NCBI GenBank assembly: GCA_030068075.1
Contig: JAINVK010000882.1
Coordinates: forward strand, 558,001 to 622,000
DNA: 64,000 bases
Direction: 5' to 3'
Origin: Paguma larvata
Taxonomy: Eukaryota; Chordata; Mammalia; Carnivora; Viverridae
Positions 10,671 to 21,200 of this stretch are shown here, piece by piece (the first letter of the stretch is position 1; every line of letters begins with the position of its first letter). The position numbers and the translations under genes are program-made. The notes beneath the pieces are model-generated. The model saw only the letters and a list, made by a program, of their open reading frames with translations, had not been told where the DNA came from and did not search any database.

Positions 10671-12212
10671 TTACTTGAGCGCCTCCGGGACGTGGGCGTT
10701 GTGGGACTGCGTGCTGGTGGGCGGGCTGGAGATGCCCTCGGACCAGTCAGAGACGTGGGAGTGCGGTGACGAGCTGGACCACTGGTCGGGGGACTCGGGG
10801 GACGGGGTGAGGAAGGGGTGCTCCGGCACCCGCAGCTGGTGGCTGGGGGTGCTGTCCGCGGGCGAGGAGGAGTAGCTGTGCTGGGAGGGCGGGGTCAGGA
10901 ACTGAGCCGTGGTCATGGGCGGGGCCAGCGTGGCAGGCGGGGCCAGCGTGGCGGGCAGCGCCGTGGGCAGGGCCTGGCCGTCCTGCGGCAGGATGGTGTG
11001 CACGGCCAGGCTGCTGGGGCCCAGCGGCTGCACGTCCGCCTGGCTCGGCTCCCCGCCCAGGAAGCTCCGGCCCATGTGGCCGCTGGCGGCGGAGCCCACG
11101 CCGAGGTGTGGCTGCGGTGGCTGGGGCTGCAGGTTCGGCGGCTGCTGGATGTTGGGCGGCTGCAGGCTCTGCTGCGGCTGCATGGCCGGCTGCTGCATCT
11201 GCAAGTTCTGCTGCTGCTGCTGCACCTGCTGTAGCTGCTGGGGTTGCAGCAGGTGAGGCTGGCCGGCCAGGCGCGTGCCAGGCAGGGCCTGGTAGCCCAT
11301 CTGCGACAGGGCGGCCGAGGGCAGGCCGGCGTGCAGCGGGCCCAACATGCTGTGCGGGAGAGCCGGGGCCTGCGCGCTCAGGGTGCCCGGCCCCACGTTC
11401 CCTCGCAGCGGGTTGTACTGGTTGGGCACCAGGCCATTCTGCAGCCGGGACAGCCACTCACACTGGCCGTTCAAGCCTGCAGGCCCACCCACGGTGAAAT
11501 TCATGGCCCCGCCACCGCCGCCGCCGCCGCCGCCCAGGACCGTGCTGGTGCTGGAGGCCACGGGTAGGTGCGAGAGCCTCGGTGGTCCCGCCTCAAAGGC
11601 CAGCCGGCCGGCCCCACCCAGCGCTGCCATCTCGGGCTTGGCAGCCACGCTCAGGTGACCGACGCCCAGGTGCGTGTCAGGCATGCCGGGCAGGTGGTTG
11701 AGGGGCACGGCCGGGGACTGCTGGAACGGAGAAGGCAGGAGGGGCGGCGAGGCCACGTCTGACAGGTAGCCGTGCGGTGACTCGAGGGAGTCCACGGGCG
11801 ACAGCACGCTTGAGCTGTCCAGCAGGCAGCCCTTGCCGTCCTGGGATTTCTTCCTGCGTGCCTTGAGGTCCTTGGCCTCCTTGCCACCGCAGGTCAGACC
11901 CTTGGTGCTGGGCTTGCGGGCCTTCTTGCCCGGCACAGCGGGCTTGAGGTTGCCCAGGTAGCCGCCCGGGGAGCAGAGCGGCGGGGACAGGGTGGGCGCG
12001 CCGCCCAGGGCCGCGCCGCGCGGCTGGGGGCTGCGCGCCAGGCTGTACCCGTCCAGCAGCCGCACGATGTCGTGGTGCATGCGCTCCTGTGCGATGTCCC
12101 GAGGCAGGCGGTCCATGTGGTCCGTGATGTCCCGGTTGGCGAAGTGGTCCAGCAGCACCTTGGTGGTCTCGTAGCTGCCCTCCCGAGCGGCCAGAAACAG
12201 GGGCGTCTCCTC
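10671..12212 (-). CDS. NOTCH1: NOTCH1 exon 34 (last ankyrin repeat, transactivation domain, PEST)
   Basis: 1542 bases including stop TAA, 54 more than human. Encodes [20 protein letters not shown], nuclear-import KARRKKSQ, a long Gln/Pro-rich transactivation region and the PEST tail. The FBXW7 degron LTPSPES (10791-10811) and the downstream WSSSSP element are intact, so the active fragment should turn over normally. Extra length comes from a glycine run, an APPATLAPP repeat and glutamine/proline-rich stretches. Acceptor TCCCAG; protein ends VPEALK. Confidence 0.97.
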   Translation of the reverse strand, partial: EETPLFLAAREGSYETTKVLLDHFANRDITDHMDRLPRDIAQERMHHDIVRLLDGYSLARSPQPRGAALGGAPTLSPPLCSPGGYLGNLKPAVPGKKARKPSTKGLTCGGKEAKDLKARRKKSQDGKGCLLDSSSVLSPVDSLESPHGYLSDVASPPLLPSPFQQSPAVPLNHLPGMPDTHLGVGHLSVAAKPEMAALGGAGRLAFEAGPPRLSHLPVASSTSTVLGGGGGGGGGAMNFTVGGPAGLNGQCEWLSRLQNGLVPNQYNPLRGNVGPGTLSAQAPALPHSMLGPLHAGLPSAALSQMGYQALPGTRLAGQPHLLQPQQLQQVQQQQQNLQMQQPAMQPQQSLQPPNIQQPPNLQPQPPQPHLGVGSAASGHMGRSFLGGEPSQADVQPLGPSSLAVHTILPQDGQALPTALPATLAPPATLAPPMTTAQFLTPPSQHSYSSSPADSTPSHQLRVPEHPFLTPSPESPDQWSSSSPHSHVSDWSEGISSPPTSTQSHNAHVPEALK

Positions 12213-15200
12213 CTGGGAACGGGCAAGGGGCAGGTGAGGAGGTCACCCGAACCGAGGCCCCGTCACCGGAGGAACCACGGCAGGAGAGGGGAGGTCACGT
12301 CCACCCGCTACTTGGCCTGATTAAGTCTTAAAAGGGAAAAAGCCCCCAAATAGGTCTTCTAAGACCCGCTCCCGAGCAGCCTGTTAAAAGGCTATGTTCT
12401 AAACGCTAGGCCTTTGCCTCTGAGGGGCACGGACGCCACCGGAAATCTCCACCTGTGGCCTCGCTCCCCTCCAAAACGGCACAGCCACAGACCGGGCAGC
12501 AATTTCAAGGACCTGGGGATCCTTGGGGTGCACCCTTGGGCACCCAGGGGTGGGTGCCCATCCGGGGGGTGCCCAAGTGACCCTGATGTCTCCGCTCCTT
12601 CCCCGGTCATCAGTTTTCTCATCTGTGCAGGGAACACGCCAAACATCCCTGGTGAGGCTGGTGTGTGGCCTGACTGACGGTGCCTCCCTGGCTCACACAA
12701 TGATGGCCACAGCCTGATGCCCTTCCGGCGGCCGCTGCACCTCTGAGGCTCCGTCTCCCCGGTGGGCGGCAGGGACACAACCTGACCGGCTGGGGACTCA
12801 GGAATGCCTGGGTCAACTAGCTGGCGTGTCCCCCAGGAAGGAAGGAGGGAGACCCAGGAGGGGTCAGAGATGTGGACGGAGCTTGGCCGCCAGGGAGCTG
12901 GGGAGGAAAGGGTTTCCCTCGCTTTGGGGACAGCCCGTGGCAGTAATGTGCTAGACGAGACACGGCTCCGTGTGCAGGAAAGTGGCCACTCACGCTTACG
13001 ACTGGGGGCCTCACAACGTGCCGAGCCCCCACACCTGCCATCGACAGGTTCTACGTGTGCCACCCAGGTCAACCCCCCCCCCCAGTGACAGGTGAGGACA
13101 GAAGGTGCAGTGCAGGTCATGGGGACACAGGACAGCTGCAGTCGCACCCTTCAGTGAGCAGAGACGTGTTGACGAGGGGGGAGAGCTAGCGACCCACGGG
13201 CACCGAGCTCAGGGGTCCCCACTGGGACTGCCCACGTCCGGGGTTTATGCCGGTGGCTCGGTGGTCCGTGGTCAGAACAGGGTGGCGCTGGGTGACGGGG
13301 CCCCGTGCCGGCCCGCAGGCCCACCTTGTTGTTCTGCATGTCCTTGTTGGCCCCGTTCTTCAGGAGCACGATGGCGGCCTCCACGTTATTCACGGCGGCG
13401 GCCCAGTGCAGCGCGGACTTGCCTGTGCGGGGAAGCGCAGGGTCAGCTGGGGCACGCCGAGCGGCGCCGGGCCCACCCTCCTCGGGCTGGGCCGCGGCCC
13501 GGCCTACCCAGGTCATCCACGGCGTTGACGTCGGCATGCGAGCTGATGAGGTCTTCCAGCATGCCCTCGACCGCCAGGCGGGCGGCCAGGATCAGCGGCG
13601 TTGTGCCGTCGTGCATGCGGGCGTCCAGGTCCGTGGCGCGGTTCCGGATCAGGATCTACGGGACAGAGAACGGGGCGGGCCGGGTGAGTGGGAGTCGAGG
13701 GCTGCCGGCCCGGAACCGATCCGTAACGCGACAAAGCCCCTCTTGGGCTCTGGACGGCCCCGGCAAGCGTGGACGACGGGAGGGGAGCGGGAAGGGCAGG
13801 ACTCCACCAGCCAGTGCCGGAGGAGCCAGGGGCCGAGGTGCTCACCTAACCCTGCCACCACCACCCAGGACACGGAGGGAAGTCCCTGCCCGGCCACAGT
13901 GGGCAGAACCACGTCTGAACCATCTCAGACGGCTGAGACACGCCGTGTCCCTCCAGACACACAGGAGAGGTGCAGCCACTCCTTCCGATGCCGCAGTGCC
14001 TGGGCCACAGGCGAGGACAGTCACTGTCCACCGGTGGGTAAAAAGGGCTGGCCTCGCTGCCACGAGACGCCCATGGGAACGAGACGCCCATGGGAACGTA
14101 CACGCCTCTAAGCCAGCAAGGCTGTCGGAGCGAACAGCCTGCTCCAGAGGCTCGTTTAGACCGTTCTCTTCCGTTAGCCTCACTGCCTTATGTCTGCAGA
14201 AAGACAACGTGCTAAAAAAATCATTAAATTACCAGCTTTGTGATGGCTCCTCCAATTAGTACCCCATCCTGCCTGTCTGTTCAGGGCACGGCTGCCCAGA
14301 GCCCGCCCTGGTGTGGGCAGGGGGACCAGCTGGCGGCTTGCAACAGGAGCTGCTCCCTGGAAACCGAGGCCTCCAATTCCCTAAACCCGCCCTTGCCCTG
14401 GGCTCCCAGCAAGGCCAAAGCCCCAGGCTCCAGGTGGCAAGCGGCAGCCCCGAAACCCTTCTTCTCGCCGCCACAAGCTACGCCTCCAGCCAAGGCTGAG
14501 CGAGAGTGGAGAGGCCATGACGGGCCGCCGCAGAGGGACCAGGAGGCCGTCTCAGGTAGGGGTGAGGCCCTGCCGCCTCCTGCCGGCCCGCCTTCCCCAA
14601 GAGGGCCTGATTCAGAGTGTCCATTCAGAATGAAGATGCCGGCTGTCCCCGCCTAGGTTATACTTGGTATCAGGGCTCTGGGGCTCTGTGAACCCCGTCG
14701 ACGGCCCCTGCCAGGAGGAAGGCAGGCGGGCCTCAGGCTGGCAGGGGGCCCGCATGGCAGCCGCTGCCCACCTGGAAGACGCCCTGTGCATCGGCGGACA
14801 CGGCTGCGTGCAGCGGGGTGCGCCCCATATTGTCCTGGATGTTGGCGTCAGCGCTGGCTTCCAGCAGGCGCTTGGCTGCGTCGGAGCGCGAGTAGCGGGC
14901 GGCCAGGTGCAGGGCGGTCTCGCCGGTGCGGTCTGTCTGGTTGTGCAGACTGGCGCCCTGATAGATGAAGTCAGAGATGACGGCCGGCGCGTCCTCCTCC
15001 TCCTCGCTGTTGCCCGTCTCCAGGCCCCCTCCGCTGCAGGAGGCGATCATAAGAGGCGTGAAGCCGTCTGTGTGAAGGCAGGGACAGGGGCTCCGTCAGG
15101 AAGGCCGGCCCCCAGCGGCGGCTCCGGGGGGGTCCACGGCCCCCAGGTGGTGGGCAGCCACGTGGACACGCAGCCCAGCCCGGGGCCGCCAAAATCAACC

Positions 15201-18200
15201 TGCGCTTCCCTAAGGACAGAGCCAAGTCCAGCCGCCAACTAGCCAGAGGCGACGGTGACCCTCCGGCTCTGCCTCCGGATGTGCCCGAGCCCCTCACCAA
15301 GAGCCCTCCCGAGAAGCAGGGACGTCAGAAACGCATGTTGGGAAATCAACACCTCGGACACTTCGAGACAAGAAATGAACTTGACGGGTTGAGCGCCGCC
15401 CCCAGGAGAGAGTCAGCTAAGGACACGGCGCACCCTGCCCCCGTGTTCGGCTTCTAGAATACTGACCCCGGGCAGGCGGCTGGACAAGGGGGACCCCTAG
15501 AGCCTCTGGGGGGTGGTGCGGGCGGCGGCCGTGCACCCACCTGGCCCTCGGACATTCACGTCCATGCAGTCGGCGTCAGCCTCGCCCTGGGGCGGCGTGG
15601 GGGCCATGGCGGACACGCGCAGGTCGGCGGCGTCCAGGTGCTGCTGGGTCCACTGCCGGTGGTCTGTCTGGTCATCCAGGTCGGGAAGAACCACTGGCTC
15701 CTCGAACTGAGGCAGGGGTGAGCGGAGGGCCCTGTCACGTGGGGCCCGGGGCGGGGCGGGGCCGGGGCCGCCCGGGGAGGCCCCGCAGCCCACCCGACTC
15801 ACCCGGAACTTCTTGGCCTCCAGATCCTCGTCACCCCACTCGTGCTGGCCGTCGTCCATGAGCGCACCATCTGAGGCGTTCTTCAGGGGCCTGGGGGCGA
15901 GCGGTCGGGGAGATGGCGCTGAGCGGGGCTCCCCCGGAGGCCACGGCTTAGGCGGCCGACCGGTGCCCTCGGACCGCACGAGGGGAGGCCCGCGGGTCTG
16001 CAGGGGGCGGGTCCCGTCTCCCCCCAGCTCCCCAGGGGCTGCAGGGGCGTCTACTAACTTGAGGCCCACGGAGTCCTCGCCGAGGGGCTCCCGCCGCTTC
16101 TTCTTGCTGGCCTCTGCCACCTTGAAGCCCTCGGGGAACCACAGCTGTCCATGCTGCCGCCGGCGCTTGCGAGACAGCAGCACCCCGCAGCCCACGAAGA
16201 AGAGGAGCACGAAGGCGGCCACGGCCACGTACATGAAGTGCAGCTGCGGGGGCGGGGGCGGCTCCACGGTCTCGCCTGCGGGTGCCGGGACGTCAGGCGG
16301 CGGCTACGCGGCAGGCCGGCGGCCGGGGGGCAGCGGACTGGCTCCACAGCTGGGCGCCTCCTCACCCGCTCTCCTCCATCCCGCCCCCCAAAATAAGGTC
16401 ATTTTCTACGCGATTAATCAGAATTGCAAACTATCGCTAAATTCTCTCCTGCACCAGCCGACTATCTGGAGACGGCTTTTACTTTTTTCTCCTTTAAGGG
16501 AGAAGGATTAGCCAACTTCAAATCACTGCACTCGCATTGAGCTGTTAAGACAAAGGATTTAGGAGGATTTTCAAGATACAAACTTCAACACTTCACATGA
16601 CACCGATCGATTCTTCTCGCTCGCTCTCTTTTTTAAAAAGCTGTAATGATTTTGAAATAATACCCAACAAAGAAAAATCAGGGGAACGAGTGGGGGTGGG
16701 GAGAGCAGGCTCCCACTTTCGGGCAGATGTGTCGGTCCCCCTGGGCCAGCCACGCCGACAGCTGTCACTACGGGTAGGGAGGGCGCGCCAGGCAGAAAAT
16801 CCCAGAAAAAGTGTTTCACTAGCTCTGGATGGCATGACACGCACCCGTGGGCGGCAAATGGCACAAAGAACAAGAACCTTTTTGGAGGGGGCATAGGGGA
16901 CTTGACCCCTCCCGGCAGACTCTTCCTAGAAGCTAGCAAACTGTCCCCAAGGGAGCAGGGCTGGGGTGGGCCACTCACTCTGCACGGCCTCGATCTTGTA
17001 GGGGATGTTGAGGTTGCCCAGCGAGGCGAGCGCGCCCAGGAAGGCGGCCACATCCGTGGCGCTCTGGAAGCACTGGGAGGAGGACTGGACGCACTGTCGG
17101 TTGTCAATCTCCAGGTAGACAATGGACCTGGGGAACAGGCGGGTCCGGGGGTTCAGACCTCATCCCCGGCAGCCGCCCAGCTTGCCCCTCTGGCTCACGG
17201 CCCGGGCCCGGCGGAGGTGGACAGTGTGCTCTCCAGCCCAGCAAGCCCCTGCACCAACACACGGCAGGTGCTCCCCAGACACCCCTCGAGTGCTCTCCCA
17301 CCTGGCCCAGCCACCCTCCACTGACCCCTTGGGAGCCACAAGCACCTTTTTCCCCATCTCAGAAGGACATCTCAGTCCCTCTGGGACCTGACCCCAGCGC
17401 TGGAGCACCAGAGGGGAGTCAGCAACTCGGGCAGGAAGGCCGCCTGCGCGGGGCCCTATTAGTCCTGGGCCCGTCGGACCCTCGGTCTCCTTCGCCAGCA
17501 AGCTGGGAGGCAGCGACCGGCCAGGGGCAGTCAGGCGGGCCCAGAGCAGCCCCACCGGCGCGCACTCACCCGCGGATGTCCATGGGGTCCAGCTCCCGGC
17601 GCCGGCGGCCGGCTCCGCCGCCTGGAAGCAGGGCGGCCTCCACCCGGTCGAGTAAGGCCCCGGGCGCGGCCCAGCCGTCTGCGGCGCGCTTGATGGGGTG
17701 TTTGCGCAGCTCCTCCTCGCGGCCATAGTAGGGGAAGATCATGGGCTGGCCGTGTGCATCGCGCTTGAAAACCACGTTGGTGTGCAGCAGGCGGCTGAGC
17801 TCCCGCAGGAAGTGCAGGGAGTTGTTGCGCAGCTGCGCGGGCGGCGTCAGCACCACCAGCACCAGCGCGCCGGCCGCCAGCCGCTCGGGCACGTGCTCCG
17901 CACAGTCCAGCCCGTCCCACTCGCACTCCGCGCTGTTGCAGCCCTGGTCGCAGTGCCCGTCGCCAAAGTGGTCCTTGCAGTACTGGTCGTACAAGGGGCT
18001 GCGGGGGCAGGGGCGGGCGCGCTCAGGCCTCCGCCGGGCCCCGCCCACGCGCCCCGGCCCCGCCCCCAGCTCCCGGCCCGAGCCCCGCCCACTCCCCCAC
18101 CTGCGTCCCCCCCACATCCCACCTAAACCCCGCCCGGCCCCCCCATGCCCGCGGCCGCCCTGCCCAGGCCCCTCCCCCGAGGGCCCCGCCCCCCCTCCCA

Positions 18201-21200
18201 TGCCGCCTCACTTGCACTGGCCGTCTGCGCGCTGGCAGTCGAAGCCATCGAACAGGCAGCCTGCGGAGTTGCACTGGCTATCGCAGCGGCCGTCGCTGAA
18301 GTACTTCCAGCACTGCAGCGACTGCGAGCAGTTCTGCCAGGGGTCGTTGAAGTTGAGGGAGCAGTCGCCGCCGTCCCAGCCGCACGCGTGGTTGTTGCAG
18401 CCCAGGCTGCACACCTTGTTGCCCGCCTCCTCGCGGCACTCGGGCAGCTCGCACGCCTCCTCGATCTGCGGCGGGGGGATGTCGACGCCCAGGCCGCCCC
18501 CGAAGCTGTAGTCCAGGATGTGGCACAGGAGCCCGTTGAACTTGGCGGGGCACAGGCAGCGGTAGAAGGGGCTCTCGGGAGTGGGCTCGCAGCTGCCCTG
18601 GTTGTAGCAGGGGTTGCCGCCGACGCAGGGGCTGCCGGCAGGGAACTGGCACTCGGGGCCGGTGAAGGGGCCCAGGCACAGGCAGGTGGGGCTGCGCGGG
18701 CCCGAGATGCACGTGCCGCCGTTGAGGCAGCGCAGGCTCCCGCAGGCGCGCGCGTCGTTCTCGCACGTGGCGCCCTCGAAGCCCTGCGGGGACAGGTGGC
18801 CGCGTGCATGCGTCAGGGTGGGGGGCCCTGACCGGGCCCTGCAGGGCCGCTGCCTCCGCCCTCCCCCCTGCCTGGGAGAGGGCCCGCAGCCTGTCCCGGG
18901 AACGGAGAGGATGCGTGGGCACTGAGGAACCCGGTTGGGCACCACGCCGGTGGGCCTGTCACACTGCATCCGTCGGAACCCAAGCACGCACACTCCAGGA
19001 GCGACCCGGTAGTTCAGCGCGGACTCCCCCCAGTGTCGGCTTCCCCACCATAACCCCCGCAGTGAGAAGCCAAGGCGCTAAAACCGGAAATGGGGCGTGT
19101 GCGCAAAGGGGCGTGGCCAGTCCCTGCACGATCGTTCTGTAAACCTGACACTGCTCTGAAAATGACATCTCGGAACCAGGAAGGCGAAGCCCAGCTACAG
19201 CCGGCCCCTGCCCTCTGGCGCCTGGTGTGTGGAGGCATCGAGGGGGTACCTTCCCTCCACCCGCAGACCAAGGGGCCCCAGCCGCTGCACCTACCGCGGG
19301 GCACTTGCAGATGAATCCGCGGGCGGTGTTGGAGGCCACGGCGCAAGTGCCCCCGTTCCGGCAGGGCCTGCCCTTGCAGCCGTTGACCACCGATTCGCAG
19401 CGGCGTCCTGAGGACAGGGGCGGGTATGAGAGGCTTGCCCAGCCCCCGCAGCCTCTGCCCCACCCCGCCGCGGCACCCACCAGTGTGGCCTGCACGGCAC
19501 TCGCAGTAGAAGTCGTTGACACGCTGCACGCAGTTCTGGGTGCCGCGGGCGTCACAGGGATTGGACAGGCACTCGTTCACGTCCCCCTCACAGCGCTCGC
19601 CCACGAAGCCGGGTGGGCAGGCACAGCTGTAGCCGCCCACCTGGTCCACGCAGGTGCCGTTGTTAAAGCACTTGGGGCCCCGGGAGGCCGGGTCGGCAAG
19701 GGGGCTGCAGTCGTCCACGTTGACCTCGCAGTGCACGCCTATGGAAGCAGGACGCCGTCAGGCGCCTGCGCGGGCGTCGCGCCGGCCCCGCCCCTCCTCG
19801 GGGGCTCCCCTGGGCAGTCAGGGTGGGACCCCACAGGCGCTCAGGGGAGAGGCCGCTGGGGACACGGCGGCACCCGCACTTGTGCCCCCCTGCCAGCGGC
19901 CTGACGAGACTCCCTGCCTCGGCTCCTCCCTGGGTCAGCCCCGCACCTGCTTCTGCCCCCCACAGGGCAGAGGGGAAGCTTGCACTGGGCCCGGGGTGCT
20001 TCTGGCCAGCGTCCGACCTGCGCGGTCTCACCGGGGCCCAGCCCGGGGGTGTGGCCGTTCCTTACCCTGGGTGCCCCGGGGACAGGAACATTTGTAGGTG
20101 TTGACGAGGTCGATGCAGGTGCCCCCGTTCTGGCACGGCTGGGACAGACACTCATTGATCTCCTCGGAGCAGTTCACCCCGTGGTACCCGGCCACGCACT
20201 GTGCGGGGAAACGGACGAGGGGCGGGGGCCTGAGATGCGGCCCTCTATACCCTACGCGGGCTGATGGGGCCACGCAAGCCCCCCTCCTGATCAGTGAAGG
20301 CTTGAGTTCCTCACACCTGCTCGGCCCACCCTTGCCCAGCCGACTCTCGTCAGCTCGGTCACTGCCCAGAGCTCGGGAGAGAGCTTGTCTTGTAGACGCT
20401 GAGGTGTCGGCCGAGCCCAGAGACAAAGCTCTAGGGGTGGGGACCCAGAGGGGAAACCCCATCCCATATCGCTGTGTATTCTTCCTCTTCCAGGCTCCCC
20501 ACTCCATGGGACACCTCCACCAGGCAGTCCTCCCTGATTATCACTGCCTTCCCTTACTGGGACTGCAACTATTGGGTTTAGTCCTCCCCGCCGAGCCTGC
20601 TTGCATCCTGGGGCCTGGCACACAAGGTCGCTCACAGTAGACCCCCCTTCCCCCCCAGGACGGGTTCCCCACCTCGCAGGAGTAGCCCCCAGGGTAGTCG
20701 GTGCAGGTGGCCCCATTCTGGCAGGGGCTGGGTGAGCACTCGTCCACCTGGTCCTCGCAGTAGCTGCCCGTGTAGCCCGCTTGGCAGCGACAGTGGTGCG
20801 TGTTGCCCGCGTCCATGCAGAGCCCGCCGTTCCGACACAGGTGGGTGACGTTGACGTCTGGGGGGACGCAGAGGGAGGGGCCTCAGAAGGTGAGCAGCCA
20901 GTGGGCGCCAGGGAAGCCTGGGCGGGGCCAGGCCGGGCCGCGGGGTTACCTTGTCGCTGTGCGGCCACCTCGCAGGACACGTTGGGCACATCGCAGTAGA
21001 GGCCGGTCCAGCCGCTGTGGCACTCGCAGCGGTACAGGGTGTTGGTCTGCCAGCACTTGCCGCCGTTCTTACACGGCGAGGAGTCGCACCAGCGCACGAG
21101 GTTCTGGGGACAGCAGGGGTCACCCGCGTTTACACTCCCCACCTGGGCCGACCCCACCCGGCCGTGCGGGACACACGTCTGCCAGAGACCCTCACGCCCA

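Noticed and set aside
10747..11457. 236-codon alternative frame inside exon 34
   Set aside because: Pro/Ala/Gly-rich overlapping frame; no known dual-coding product of NOTCH1 exon 34, and the main frame is certain.
13105..14259. 384-codon open frame on the plus strand
   Set aside because: It runs antisense over exons 32 and 33 and their introns; stops are missing because of base composition and the mirrored coding sequence.
18145..18831. 228-codon open frame on the plus strand, rich in Ala/Val/Leu
   Set aside because: It is the antisense shadow of exon 25, whose cysteine-rich coding strand is certain.
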